Part shown: positions 38,525 to 48,046 of the stretch, piece by piece
How the letters are laid out: every line of letters begins with the position of its first letter
Numbering within the stretch: the stretch's first letter is position 1
Assembly (NCBI RefSeq): GCF_001662305.1
Contig: NZ_BDEP01000007.1
Coordinates: forward strand, 124,001-188,000
Direction: 5' to 3'
Origin: Halomonas caseinilytica
Lineage (GTDB): Bacteria; Pseudomonadota; Gammaproteobacteria; Pseudomonadales; Halomonadaceae
DNA length: 64,000 bases
The notes under the pieces: generated by a model
Seen by the model: only the letters and a program-made list of their open reading frames with translations
What the model was told of the DNA's origin: nothing
Databases searched by the model: none
Translations under genes and position numbers: made by a program

Positions 38525-40420
38525 TCAGTCTCCTTGCGCCTCGTCACCCTCGGCCTTGTCGTCCGCGGCGTCACCGCCATGACGCTCGAGCAGCCAGAAA
38601 TCGGTCATGGCGCGCGCCAGGCCGGCAGCATGGCTACTGCCGCCCCCCGCGTTCTCGACGATCACCGACACGGCGATCTGCGGATCCTCCACCGGTGCGA
38701 ACGCCATGAAAAGCGCATGGTCGCGCAACCGTTCCTTGAGTTCTTCAGCGTTGTACTTCTCGTCCTGGCCCAGCGAGAACACCTGAGCGGTGCCCGACTT
38801 GCCCGCCATGCGATACTCCAGCCCTCTGCCGCTGCGGCGTGCCGTTCCCTCATTGCCGGACATCACCTTCTCCATGCCCGAAAACACCCGGTCCCACCAG
38901 TTCTCGTTGTTGACCTGGATATCCGGTGGCGTATCCGGCAAGTCGGTCGGCACCGGCTCATCGCCGACCTCGAGGGCCAAGCGCGGGCGGACCCAGTCCC
39001 CGCGATTGGCCAGCACTGCCGTGGCGGTCGCCAGCTGCAGGGGCGTAATCTGCAGATAGCCTTGACCGATGCCTACCGACAGCGTCTCGCCTGGATACCA
39101 CGACTGATTGAAACGCTCTTTTTTCCACTCACGGGAGGGCAGCAAGGCAGCTCCCTGCCCATATACGTCATAGGCGGTGCGCTGGCCGAAACCGAAACGG
39201 GCCAGGTTGTCGTGGATCCGATCGATGCCCAGATCATGGGCCAGGGAGTAGAAATAGGTGTTGTTGGACACCTCCAGGGCACGCTCGAGATCCACGCGCC
39301 CGTGCCCCCAGCGCAGCCAGTTGCGATAACGACGATCATCGTTGGGCAACTCATAGTAGCCGGGATCGTAGATCGTCTCTTCCGGAGTAATCACGCCCTC
39401 TCGCAAGCCGGCCATGGCCATGAACGGCTTGATCGTCGAGCCGGCCGGATAGCTGCCACGAGCGGCGCGATTGAACAGCGGCAGGTCGAGATCCTGCTGC
39501 AGGGCGCGATAGGAGGCCACATCAATGCCGGTGACGAACTGGTTGCTGTCGAAGCCGGGGACCGAGGCCATGGCCAGGATTTCGCCGGTCTGCGGGGCGA
39601 TGGCCACGATGGCGCCACGCCGTCCGTCCAGCAGGTCGACAGCCAGTTTCTGGAGCGGCTTGTCCAGGGTCAGCGTCAGATCCTTGCCGGGTACCGGATC
39701 GGTATGATCCAGCTCCCTCAGGACACGGCCACGCGCATTGGTCTCGACCTTGCGCAGGCCAGCCTGCCCATGGAGCTCCTTCTCGTAGAAGTTCTCGACG
39801 CCAGTCTTGCCGATGAAATGGGTGCCGGCATAGTTGCCGCTGTCCAGGTGCTCGAGCTCTTCGGCATTGATACGCCCGACATACCCCAAGGCGTGAGACA
39901 GCAAGTCGGCATCCGGGTAATAGCGTAGCAACTGCGCTTCCACCTCGACGCCGGGCAGGCGGTAACGATTCACCGCCAGACGGGCGATCTGCTTTTCGGT
40001 CAGGTCGCTCATCAACAGTGCCGGCTGGAAAGGACGCTGGCGCTGGCGTGAACGCTCGCGAAAGGCCTCGACCTCTTCATCGGGCAGATCGAGCAGGTCG
40101 ACCAGCAGCGAGAGCGTCTCGTCCAGGTCATCGACCCGCTCACGCACCAGGGTCAGGTTGTAGGTAGGACGATTCTCGGCCAGCAACTGGCCGTTGCGAT
40201 CATAAATGAGGCCACGGGTCGGCGGCAGCGGCTCGACACGCACCCGATTCTTCTCGGACCGAGTGGTGAAGACCTCGTGCTGCACCACCTGCAGATAGAA
40301 CAGGCGCGCGGCCAGTCCCCCGCTCAGGAGAATGACCACGACCACCGCCAGCAAGGCTCGCATGCGGAAGACGCGAAGTTCCTGTTCGGGATTCTTCAGG
40401 GTGTCGCGTTGCTGACGCAT
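38525..40420 (-). CDS. mrdA: Penicillin-binding protein 2
   Basis: A 631-residue class B PBP, the elongasome transpeptidase. One N-terminal membrane helix (about 20-45) is followed by the pedestal domain (TRGLIYDRNGQLLAENRP) and the transpeptidase domain: STIK with Ser328, SNN and KSGTAQ. Length matches E. coli PBP2 (633). It directly precedes rodA, its partner enzyme. Confidence 0.98.
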   Translation of the reverse strand: MRQQRDTLKNPEQELRVFRMRALLAVVVVILLSGGLAARLFYLQVVQHEVFTTRSEKNRVRVEPLPPTRGLIYDRNGQLLAENRPTYNLTLVRERVDDLDETLSLLVDLLDLPDEEVEAFRERSRQRQRPFQPALLMSDLTEKQIARLAVNRYRLPGVEVEAQLLRYYPDADLLSHALGYVGRINAEELEHLDSGNYAGTHFIGKTGVENFYEKELHGQAGLRKVETNARGRVLRELDHTDPVPGKDLTLTLDKPLQKLAVDLLDGRRGAIVAIAPQTGEILAMASVPGFDSNQFVTGIDVASYRALQQDLDLPLFNRAARGSYPAGSTIKPFMAMAGLREGVITPEETIYDPGYYELPNDDRRYRNWLRWGHGRVDLERALEVSNNTYFYSLAHDLGIDRIHDNLARFGFGQRTAYDVYGQGAALLPSREWKKERFNQSWYPGETLSVGIGQGYLQITPLQLATATAVLANRGDWVRPRLALEVGDEPVPTDLPDTPPDIQVNNENWWDRVFSGMEKVMSGNEGTARRSGRGLEYRMAGKSGTAQVFSLGQDEKYNAEELKERLRDHALFMAFAPVEDPQIAVSVIVENAGGGSSHAAGLARAMTDFWLLERHGGDAADDKAEGDEAQGD

Positions 40421-40453
40421 GCTCGGTGCTGCCCTCGGGACACTTGGGATCGC

Positions 40454-40921
40454 TCAACGGTGATAGGGATGGCCGACCATCAGGGTCCAGGCACGGTACA
40501 GCTGTTCCGCCAGCAGGATTCGCACCAATGGGTGCGGCAGGGTCAAGGGAGACAGCGACCAACGCTGGTCGGCCTGGGCGGAAAGCGAGGGGTCCAGCCC
40601 TTCCGGGCCTCCGACCAACAGCGCTACATCCCGCCCCTCGAGACGCCAGCGCTCGGTCTGCTCGGCGAGCTGCTCGGTGCTCCAGGCCCGGCCGCCCACC
40701 TCAAGGGCCACGCGGTACTCATCACCCTTGAGGCGGGCACGGATACGTTCGGCCTCGAGGGCCACGGCCCGGCGGGTATCGGCATTCTTGCCCCGGGCAC
40801 CGGGCGAGATCTCCTCGATCTCGAGGGCGAAATCCCGCGGCAGGCGTTTGCGGTATTCCTCGACCCCCCGCGTCACCCAGTCCGGCATACGGGTCCCCAC
40901 TGCCAGCAGACGGACCCTCAT
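40454..40921 (-). CDS. rlmH: 23S rRNA (pseudouridine1915-N3)-methyltransferase
   Basis: A 155-residue SPOUT methyltransferase acting on pseudouridine 1915 of 23S rRNA in the intact 70S ribosome. The knot motif [13 protein letters not shown] and the C-terminal [19 protein letters not shown] are diagnostic. It overlaps rsfS by four bases. Confidence 0.97.
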   Translation of the reverse strand: MRVRLLAVGTRMPDWVTRGVEEYRKRLPRDFALEIEEISPGARGKNADTRRAVALEAERIRARLKGDEYRVALEVGGRAWSTEQLAEQTERWRLEGRDVALLVGGPEGLDPSLSAQADQRWSLSPLTLPHPLVRILLAEQLYRAWTLMVGHPYHR

Positions 40922-41289
40922 GAAGTGCCGTGCGCCTCTTCCTCCAGGGGTTCGAGACCGTCCGAGGGCAGATCCGCCCAGAGACGCTCCAGGTCATAGA
41001 GCGCCCGGGTCTCGGGCATCATCAGATGCACCACCACATCCCCCAGGTCCACCAGCACCCACTCGGCGCCGCTTTCTCCCTCGACACCGAGCGGCGGCAC
41101 GCCACTTTCCTTGGCGGTCTGGATCAGGTTGTCGGCGAGAGCAGCGAGATGGCGGTTGGACGTGCCACTGGCCACTACCATCAGTTCCGTTACGCTGGTC
41201 AATCGAGAGACATCGAGTTGCACGATGTCCCGGGCCTTGAGTTCCTCCAGCGCGTCCATCACCAGAGTCTTGAGTGCGTCGATGTGCAT
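40918..41289 (-). CDS. rsfS: Ribosomal silencing factor RsfS
   Basis: A 123-residue protein that binds L14 and blocks subunit joining when nutrients are low. The core shows [39 protein letters not shown] and YDLERLW. The start at 41289 (MHIDALKTL) aligns with the E. coli start; an ATG at 41325 is an alternative and neither has an ideal ribosome binding site. Its order with rlmH and nadD is the conserved one. Confidence 0.95.
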   Translation of the reverse strand: MHIDALKTLVMDALEELKARDIVQLDVSRLTSVTELMVVASGTSNRHLAALADNLIQTAKESGVPPLGVEGESGAEWVLVDLGDVVVHLMMPETRALYDLERLWADLPSDGLEPLEEEAHGTS

Positions 41290-41425
41290 ACCCTTCGTGT
41301 CTGCCCTCGTCAGCGGGGAATTCATCTTTCCATTGTACCGACTCACGGCCAGCATGGCAGCGCCCGACAACCGAAACACACGAAATTCGTGCCCGGCAGG
41401 GCCACGGAGCCGTCGTCCGGCTGCC

Positions 41426-42115
41426 TCAGCCGCCTTCTCTGCCCGCTTCCCGATACAGCCCATGCGCCAGCACATGCGACTCCACCGCCTCGGGCAGCAA
41501 ATAGCGAACGCTTTCGCCACAGGCCAGGCGGCGCCTCACCTCGGTGGCGGAAATGGCCATGCGCGACGGCAGCGTCAGCCTGAGCAGCCGACCATGCGGC
41601 TCGGCCATCAGTCCGGCGACCTCATCGACCTCGCGACCGACCACCAGTTCCTCGAGCGCCTCGCCAAGCGGTGCGTCATGGTCCGGGCGATCGACCACCA
41701 CCAGATGTGCCAGCTCGAAGAGCCGGTGTGGTTGACGCCACTCGGGCAAGCGCATGAAGGCATCGTGCCCCAGCGCCATGACCAGTCGCGCTTCGGGGCC
41801 ATAGGCCTCGCGAAGCTCGGCCAGGGTATCGGCACTATAGGAGGGGCCGTGGCGGGAGAACTCTCGAGCGTCGGCAAGAAGCCCCGGCGTATCGCCGATC
41901 CCCAGTCGCAGCAGCGCCAGGCGATCCTCCGGCGCTACCTGGGGCGCATCGCGCAAGGGCGAGCGGGCCGCCGGCACCATGTGCACGCGATCCAGCGCCA
42001 GCATCTCGCGCAGCTCGACGGCGCAGCGGAGATGGCCGAGGTGCACCGGGTCGAAGGTGCCGCCCAGCATGGCGATGCGGGGCGGCCGTCGCGCCTCAGC
42101 TACGGATCTGGCCAT
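41426..42115 (-). CDS. nadD: Nicotinate-nucleotide adenylyltransferase
   Basis: A 229-residue enzyme that makes deamido-NAD from nicotinate mononucleotide and ATP. Nucleotidyltransferase motifs [13 protein letters not shown] (residues about 18-30) and [10 protein letters not shown] are present. It overlaps the end of proA by 20 bases, so the two are in one operon. Confidence 0.97.
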   Translation of the reverse strand: MARSVAEARRPPRIAMLGGTFDPVHLGHLRCAVELREMLALDRVHMVPAARSPLRDAPQVAPEDRLALLRLGIGDTPGLLADAREFSRHGPSYSADTLAELREAYGPEARLVMALGHDAFMRLPEWRQPHRLFELAHLVVVDRPDHDAPLGEALEELVVGREVDEVAGLMAEPHGRLLRLTLPSRMAISATEVRRRLACGESVRYLLPEAVESHVLAHGLYREAGREGG

Positions 42116-43409
42116 CGCCGAACACCACGTACTTGCGTGTGGTCAGACCCTCGAGCCCCACCGGGCCTCGAGCATGCAGCCGATCAGTGGAGATGCCGAT
42201 CTCGGCCCCCAGACCATACTCGAACCCATCGGCGAAGCGAGTGGAGGCATTGACGATCACCGAACTGGAATCGACCTCGGTCATGAAACGCCGGGCCAGG
42301 CTGTAGTTCTCGGTGACGATCGCATCGGTGTGGCGCGAACCGTAACGTTCGATATGCGCCATGGCCTCCTCGACGCCATCGACCACGCGAATGGCCAGCA
42401 CCGGGGCCAGGTATTCGGCCTCCCAATCGGCCTCGCTGGCCGGCACGACGCCATCACCGAGGATCGCACGGGTTCGCTCGCACCCCCTCAGCTCGACGCC
42501 ATGCTCGGCATAGGCCGAGGCCAGCCGGGGCAGCAGCGATGCGGCGAGCGGCTCGTCGACCAGCAATGTTTCCAGGGTATTGCAGGTGCCGTAGCGCTGG
42601 GTCTTGGCATTGACAGCGATGGCCAGAGCCTTCTCGAGATCGGCGCTGGCGTCGAGATAGACATGGCAGACGCCGTCAAGATGCTTGATCACCGGCACGC
42701 TGGCTTCACGCGTGATTCGCTCGATCAGCGACTTGCCACCGCGCGGAATGATCACGTCGACGTACTCCGGCATGCTGATCAGGCGGCCCACGGCGGCACG
42801 GTCCGTGGTCGCCACGACCTGCACCGCAGCCGACGGCAGCCCCGCCTCGTCGAGCCCACGGCGAATGCACTCGGCGATGGCGGCATTGGACTCGCTGGCC
42901 TCTGAGCCACCACGTAGAATGCAGGCGTTGCCGGACTTGAGGCACAAACTGGCTGCCTCCAGGGTGACGTTGGGGCGCGATTCGTAGATGATACCGATCA
43001 CGCCGAGCGGCACGCGCATCTGTCCGACCTGGATGCCGCTGGGCTGCGCGCGCAGGCCATCGATCTCGCCGACCGGGTCCGGCAGTGCCGCCACTTGGGC
43101 GAGCCCGTCGATCATGCCCTGCAGACGGGCATCGTCGAGCGCCAGCCGATCGAGCAGGGCGGCATCCAGGCCATTGGCCCGCCCCCGGTCCAGGTCCCGT
43201 GCGTTGGCAGCCAGCACCTCGGCCCGAGCGGCCTCCAGATGACGGGCCATGGCAGCCAGCGCCGCGTTCTTGGAGGCCGTGTCGACGCGCCGCATGGCGG
43301 TGGCGGCATGGCGGGCAGCTTGCCCGAGACGTTGCATGTAGGCCTCGACATCGTCGATGCCCTCGGCCCCGGCGGTGCCGATAACGGAGTGTGTGGCGTG
43401 CGCAGTCAT
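42096..43409 (-). CDS. proA: Gamma-glutamyl phosphate reductase
   Basis: A 437-residue NADPH-dependent reductase, the second step of proline synthesis. The start at 43409 ([11 protein letters not shown]) has AGGAG 12 bases upstream. The catalytic Cys is in [11 protein letters not shown]. It is first in the long minus-strand operon down to lipB; proB is not in the window. Proline is also an osmolyte, which suits a salt-tolerant cell, but the position is the ordinary one for pseudomonads. Confidence 0.97.
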   Translation of the reverse strand: MTAHATHSVIGTAGAEGIDDVEAYMQRLGQAARHAATAMRRVDTASKNAALAAMARHLEAARAEVLAANARDLDRGRANGLDAALLDRLALDDARLQGMIDGLAQVAALPDPVGEIDGLRAQPSGIQVGQMRVPLGVIGIIYESRPNVTLEAASLCLKSGNACILRGGSEASESNAAIAECIRRGLDEAGLPSAAVQVVATTDRAAVGRLISMPEYVDVIIPRGGKSLIERITREASVPVIKHLDGVCHVYLDASADLEKALAIAVNAKTQRYGTCNTLETLLVDEPLAASLLPRLASAYAEHGVELRGCERTRAILGDGVVPASEADWEAEYLAPVLAIRVVDGVEEAMAHIERYGSRHTDAIVTENYSLARRFMTEVDSSSVIVNASTRFADGFEYGLGAEIGISTDRLHARGPVGLEGLTTRKYVVFGDGQIRS

Positions 43410-43499
43410 GCCGTAGAGTATCTCCTGAAGGGGATCTGCCGCGAAGGCGGCCACGCCCCTGGTCAAGTCGAATCGGGAAGGAGCCCATACTAAGTCACC

Positions 43500-44369
43500 A
43501 TGCGGAGCATGTACAAAACCGGCCTGTTGCGGATCAACCTGCTGGTCGCGGCGATCCTCATCGCCCTGCGAGCTATCACCGCCGACGTGGCAGTCGATGC
43601 CGCCTTGCTGTGGGCAATGACGGCCTGGCTGGCAGTCACCGCCATGCGCCTGACACTTCGCCACCGGCGATTCACCGCCACGCTGTGGCAATTGTTGCCC
43701 GGTCTCTTGCTGGCCGCCCTGCTCTGGACGACACCGGAACGCCATGTCACCTGGCTATGGGCCTGGGCCATACTGCTGATGTGGCCGCAGCCCCCCTGGA
43801 TGCTGGTGCTTCACGGTGTACTGGCGGCCGTGACCTGGTACGCCCAGCACGACGTGCTGAGAGACGAGCCATGGTGGCTGGTGGGCCTGTTGCTGGCCGG
43901 CTTGATGGTGCTTGGCCTATCACGCTCCAGGGCGCTTCAGGCGTGGCGCTTCGCGGCGCGCCACCGGGCCAGCCTGATCGCCGGCTGGCCGCTCTGGCCA
44001 CGCGCCCAGCTCGAGCGCGACCTGGACCGCGAACGCCGGCGCGCGACCCGCGAGTCGGTCCATGCCGAACTGCTGCTGCTGCGCTTGCCGCCGCGGCGCC
44101 TGTTTCCGCTGGCCGGACGGCTGCGCCATCACCTTCAACGCTTCGAAAACTGCTATCGTCTCGATCGGGGCACGCTCGGCATCCTGCTGATCAGTCGCGA
44201 TGCCGAGCAGTCGGCACAACGCCGACAGCGTCTGCTCGACGCCCTGGAACCCCAGGTCAAGGCCCGAGCCATTCCGTTGCCCTATCTGGTGTCGCTGACC
44301 ACCGAGCAGCACGCCCTGTCTCGCCAGTCGCCCCCATTATGGATCAAGGAGAGCGCGACGAATGCCTGA
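43500..44369 (+). CDS. Membrane protein with eroded GGDEF-like C-terminal domain (first of pair)
   Basis: A 289-residue protein with about six N-terminal membrane helices (residues 10-142) and a cytoplasmic part. The latter opens [28 protein letters not shown] and later reads [21 protein letters not shown], which follows the pattern of a GGDEF domain with all signature residues lost. Its stop overlaps the start of the next gene by eight bases. It is divergent from proA. No enzymatic activity can be predicted; the resemblance is from pattern only and is strengthened by the neighbouring paralogue. Confidence 0.55.
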   Translation: MRSMYKTGLLRINLLVAAILIALRAITADVAVDAALLWAMTAWLAVTAMRLTLRHRRFTATLWQLLPGLLLAALLWTTPERHVTWLWAWAILLMWPQPPWMLVLHGVLAAVTWYAQHDVLRDEPWWLVGLLLAGLMVLGLSRSRALQAWRFAARHRASLIAGWPLWPRAQLERDLDRERRRATRESVHAELLLLRLPPRRLFPLAGRLRHHLQRFENCYRLDRGTLGILLISRDAEQSAQRRQRLLDALEPQVKARAIPLPYLVSLTTEQHALSRQSPPLWIKESATNA

Positions 44370-45312
44370 CATCGAGCCGCGCCAGACCCGCCACCGGCCG
44401 CTGACCCTGGTACTGGCCATCGGCACCTTGCTGCTGCTGGGCCAGTCCCTGTGGTTCTATCTGGCAGGCGAATATCAGCGCATGCCTCTGCCCGCCCTGC
44501 TGGCACCGATCATGCTGATGGCGACCCTGCTCGCTTCCCTGGGCGGAGGACATGCCCGCACCGCCGCCTACATGGTCCTGATCTGCGGCTTTTTGTTGAT
44601 CGCGGCAGAGCTGCCCCGCCCCGCCGGCCTGCCGGCTCTCTGGATCGGCCTGCCGCCGGTTCTCGCCTTGCTGCTACTCCCGCTGGTCCCCGCCATACTG
44701 CTCAACCTCGGCCTGGCACCCGTCTGGATGGCCCTGCTGGACAACCCCCGCCCCGATGCCGATGTTCTACTGGCCTATCTGAGCCTGGTGGCCATGGCCA
44801 CGCTGGCTTCCTGGGGACGCTTGCGCCAACAGGCGCTGCTGCGGGCCACCGACCCCTGGGATCCGGAATGCCGGGCCGTCAGCCGCAGCCACCTCCATGA
44901 GCGCCTGGCCGGCGAGCTCGACCGCACCGAGCTGCTCGGCCAGTCCTTGTCCGTCCTGCTGATCCACCTGCCGCAACTGGAGATCGCCGACGAGCAGTTC
45001 GGCCCCAAGGCCCGCCAAGCACTGCTCGATGCCCTGTGCGAGACCGCCGCCGGGCGCTGTCGCGCCCACGACATCCTGGGCCGCGCCGGGGACAGCGTCT
45101 TCTGGCTCGTCATGCCGAACACGACCGAGAGTGGCGCCCTGCTGGTGCAACAGCGCCTGTCCCGCGCCTTCGAGCCGATCATACTGGTGGAAACCGGACC
45201 GCTGGAAACTCGCACCCGGCTCGTCATGCGCCATGCCGGGGAAGACCAGTCGTCTTTCGAACATCGTCTGCACACCGCCACCCGCCGCCTGACGACCACT
45301 CGGGATTCCTGA
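44362..45312 (+). CDS. Membrane protein with degenerate GGDEF domain (second of pair)
   Basis: A 316-residue protein with about six membrane helices (residues 15-150) followed by a domain laid out like a diguanylate cyclase: LHERLAGELDRTELLGQSLS, then LSVLLIHLPQLEIADEQFG, then CRAHDILGRAGDSVFWLVMP. The active-site turn GGDEF is replaced by AGDSV (residues 242-246), and the Asp/Asn metal and base contacts are lost. It should not make cyclic di-GMP. It may sense or scaffold instead. AAGGAGAGCGACGA precedes the ATG inside the upstream gene. Confidence 0.65.
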   Translation: MPDIEPRQTRHRPLTLVLAIGTLLLLGQSLWFYLAGEYQRMPLPALLAPIMLMATLLASLGGGHARTAAYMVLICGFLLIAAELPRPAGLPALWIGLPPVLALLLLPLVPAILLNLGLAPVWMALLDNPRPDADVLLAYLSLVAMATLASWGRLRQQALLRATDPWDPECRAVSRSHLHERLAGELDRTELLGQSLSVLLIHLPQLEIADEQFGPKARQALLDALCETAAGRCRAHDILGRAGDSVFWLVMPNTTESGALLVQQRLSRAFEPIILVETGPLETRTRLVMRHAGEDQSSFEHRLHTATRRLTTTRDS

Positions 45313-45327
45313 TTCACGGAGACCGCC

Positions 45328-46731
45328 TTGAACCTGACCGACGCCCTCTACCAGCTCTCCCCCTCGCCCCCTGTGTTGCTGCTGATCGTCGCCGGCATCG
45401 CGCTGATGGAGTCGCTGGCCCTGGTCGGCCTGCTGGTGCCCGGCGTGGTCCTGATCACCGCCGTTGCCTCCATGGCCGGCCATCAGGAAATCTCCGTGAC
45501 ACTGGTCATTCTCGCGGCTTTTCTCGGCGCCGTGGCCGGTGACGGGCTCAGCTTCTGGCTCGGCTACGCCCAGCGCGAAAGAGTCGCCACCTTCTGGCCT
45601 CTCTCGCGCCATCCGGAGTGGCTCGCACACGGCGCGCGCTTCTTCCGTACGCATGGCTCCTTCTCGGTCTTCCTGGGACGCTTCGTTGGCCCGGTGCGTC
45701 CCATCATCCCGATGATCGCCGGCATGCTGCACATGCCTCCTCGCACCTTCACCTGGGCCAACCTGATATCGGCGGCCCTGTGGGCTCCGGCCTATGTACT
45801 TCCCGGCTACCTGCTCGGCCACGCCTGGCAACGACTACCGGGACTGCCCGAGGGGCTCAGGTCCTGGCTGGCCGGACTCGGCGTGCTGGTCGTGGCGCTG
45901 GCCCTGACCTTCTCCTGGCTGCGCCACCAGACCTACCGCGACGGCCATGTCTATCGCATCCTGGCCTGGCTGTCTCGGCGCCATGCCCTGGGGCGCATGA
46001 TCTGGCGACTCCTGTCTCTTCAACGCGACCGGGATCCTCCCCTGGCCTCCTGGCTGTTGCTGCTTTCATCGCTCGCCGCCCTCTCGGCCTGGACCCTGGT
46101 GGTTCTGCAGCATGATGGGCCGATGGCCATGGATCAGCGTCTCAACAACCTGATCGACACCATGACGATACCCGGCCTGACTCGATTCGGTCACATCCTG
46201 GGAGATGTCGGCGACCTCTTCGGCATTGTCGCCCTGCTGCTGCCCTGGGCACTCTGGTGGCTATGGAAACGACGCTGGGACATTCTGGGCCACGTCGGCG
46301 GCGGCCTGCTCGGCATCGCCCTGCTCAACACCCTGGGCAAGACCCTGACCGCCCGCCCCCGTCCGCTGACACCAGACTTCCTCGTGGGGTCGATGTCCTA
46401 CCCCAGCGCCCATACTTCCACGGCCGTTGTGCTGTTCGGGATGACCGCCGCCTTCATCGCTCGGGAACTGCCAACAAGCCAGCGTTTCTGGGCCTACTGG
46501 GGAGCGATCGCCATCATCGTGCCCATGGCCCTCTCCCGGCTGGTGATCGGCGTACACTGGCTCAGCGACCTGATCGGCGGCGCCTTGCTGGGACTGGTGG
46601 TCTGCGCCCTGGTCCAGCTTGCCTGGCAGCGCCAGGAACGGCCCCGGCTCTCGCCCTGCCCCTGGTGGGCGCTGGGAGCCGCATCCCTGGCGCTCTGCGC
46701 GGCACGGGTGGCCTGGCTGGGGCCAGCGTAA
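45328..46731 (+). CDS. DedA-family / PAP2 phosphatase fusion protein
   Basis: A 467-residue membrane protein. The start is TTG, set by GGAGA six to seven bases upstream. The N-terminal half (about 15-200) is a DedA domain with FLGRFVGPVRPIIPMIAG, the undecaprenyl-phosphate or phospholipid flippase-type signature. The C-terminal half (about 230-445) is a PAP2 phosphatase: KTLTARPRP, SYPSAHTS and SRLVIGVHWLSD form its three motifs. Fusing a lipid-carrier transporter to a lipid phosphatase suggests dephosphorylation and recycling of undecaprenyl pyrophosphate or a similar lipid, which is inference. Confidence 0.9.
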   Translation: MNLTDALYQLSPSPPVLLLIVAGIALMESLALVGLLVPGVVLITAVASMAGHQEISVTLVILAAFLGAVAGDGLSFWLGYAQRERVATFWPLSRHPEWLAHGARFFRTHGSFSVFLGRFVGPVRPIIPMIAGMLHMPPRTFTWANLISAALWAPAYVLPGYLLGHAWQRLPGLPEGLRSWLAGLGVLVVALALTFSWLRHQTYRDGHVYRILAWLSRRHALGRMIWRLLSLQRDRDPPLASWLLLLSSLAALSAWTLVVLQHDGPMAMDQRLNNLIDTMTIPGLTRFGHILGDVGDLFGIVALLLPWALWWLWKRRWDILGHVGGGLLGIALLNTLGKTLTARPRPLTPDFLVGSMSYPSAHTSTAVVLFGMTAAFIARELPTSQRFWAYWGAIAIIVPMALSRLVIGVHWLSDLIGGALLGLVVCALVQLAWQRQERPRLSPCPWWALGAASLALCAARVAWLGPA

Positions 46732-46743
46732 ACAACGTCCGGG

Positions 46744-47364
46744 TCAGCCCAGCGCCAACCAGATCCCGACCCCCAGCATCAATGTGCCGGCGATACGATT
46801 GAGCAGACGCACGTTACGGCTCTTGCCCAGCAGGTGGCGCAGGGTCTGGCCTCCGGTGGCATAGGTGACCAGCGCCAGGAATTCGATGCTCAGGATGAGC
46901 GCGATCAACAGGGCCAACTGCCCCGCCAGGGGCCGGGAAGCATCGAGAAACGGCGGCAGCAGGGCCACGAAGAAGGCCCAGCCCTTGGGGTTGGCCACTG
47001 CCGTGACGAATCCCTGCACCGCCAGCTCACGGCGCCCCGCCGCCTGGGTATCCAACGTCTCGGGCACCGCCATGCGCCCCCGGGAGCGCCACATCATCAC
47101 GCCCAGATAGATCAGGTAGGCGCCCCCGAGCCACTTGAACACGGCGAACAGCGCGGGCTGTTGCAACATCAGTGTCGCCACCCCCGCCCCCGCGGCGGCG
47201 GCCACCAAGCCGACCCCGGCCAGCTCGCCGATCATCATCCACAGGGTACGACGCACGCCCTGGGTCATGCCCAACACCATGGCCAGCGTCATGCACATGC
47301 CCGGCGTCAGGGACACGAGCAGAAAGGTGGGTACGAAGACCGAAAGCAGGGAAAGGTTGAGCAT
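46744..47364 (-). CDS. LysE/RhtB family amino-acid exporter
   Basis: A 206-residue protein with six predicted helices, the N-terminal SLTPGMCMTLAMVLGM motif and FVTAVANPKGWAFF. The family exports amino acids such as lysine, threonine or homoserine lactone; the substrate here is unknown. Start 47364 (MLNLSLLSV) is preferred because AAGGA then sits seven bases upstream; the ATG six bases earlier is too close to it. It is convergent with the DedA-PAP2 gene. Confidence 0.9.
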   Translation of the reverse strand: MLNLSLLSVFVPTFLLVSLTPGMCMTLAMVLGMTQGVRRTLWMMIGELAGVGLVAAAAGAGVATLMLQQPALFAVFKWLGGAYLIYLGVMMWRSRGRMAVPETLDTQAAGRRELAVQGFVTAVANPKGWAFFVALLPPFLDASRPLAGQLALLIALILSIEFLALVTYATGGQTLRHLLGKSRNVRLLNRIAGTLMLGVGIWLALG

Positions 47365-47425
47365 GTCCATATCCTTATGGTCGAACGGCAGCCCGTCGAA
47401 CGATGACAGGGGCGAGGCGCCTGCG

Positions 47426-48046
47426 CTACGGCGCTTCGCCCCAGCGCGGCACCAGCCGGTGCGAGATGCCCAGTTGGTTGAGAATGCGCGCCACGATGAA
47501 GTCGATCATGTCCTCCACTTCACGCGGGCGATGATAGAACCCCGGCGCCGCCGGCAGCACTACCGCCCCCTGGCGCGTCAGGGCAAGCATGTGTTCCAGA
47601 TGGATCGCCGACAGAGGCGTCTCGCGAGGCACCAGCACCAGAGTGCGTCGCTCCTTCAGGGCGACGTCCGCCGCGCGCTCGATGAGATTGTTGCTGGCCC
47701 CACAGGCAACGGCCGAGAGAGTGCCGGTGGAACAAGGGCAGATCACCATCGCTGAACTGGCGCCCGAACCGGACGCCACCGGTGCCATCCAGTCCTCACG
47801 GCCGAAACAGCGAATCTGGCCGGGTTTCGCGCCATACCGCTGGGTGAGCGCCACCACCAGTCGCTCGGGTCTCGCGGGGAGATCGTCATCGGTCTCCGTG
47901 GCGATGACCATATGAGCAGCCTTGGAGATCATCACCCAGACCTCGTGGTCGGCGGCCACCAGCACTTCGATCAGGCGCAGCCCGTACTGGGCGCCAGAGG
48001 CGCCGGTGATGGCCACGGTGACGGGGGGGTGCAGATCATCGGCCAT
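47426..48046 (-). CDS. ubiX: Flavin prenyltransferase UbiX
   Basis: A 206-residue enzyme that prenylates FMN to make the cofactor for UbiD decarboxylases in ubiquinone synthesis. The N-terminal flavin motif AITGASGAQYGLRL and CPCSTGTLSAVACGASNNL are typical. Start 48046 follows GGAGG and overlaps the mpl stop by 11 bases. The mpl-ubiX pair is also found in Pseudomonas. Confidence 0.95.
   Translation of the reverse strand: MADDLHPPVTVAITGASGAQYGLRLIEVLVAADHEVWVMISKAAHMVIATETDDDLPARPERLVVALTQRYGAKPGQIRCFGREDWMAPVASGSGASSAMVICPCSTGTLSAVACGASNNLIERAADVALKERRTLVLVPRETPLSAIHLEHMLALTRQGAVVLPAAPGFYHRPREVEDMIDFIVARILNQLGISHRLVPRWGEAP

Noticed and set aside
44362..45312. Active diguanylate cyclase
   Set aside because: Signature residues are AGDSV, not GGDEF, and the metal-binding Asp near the N-terminal helix is missing.
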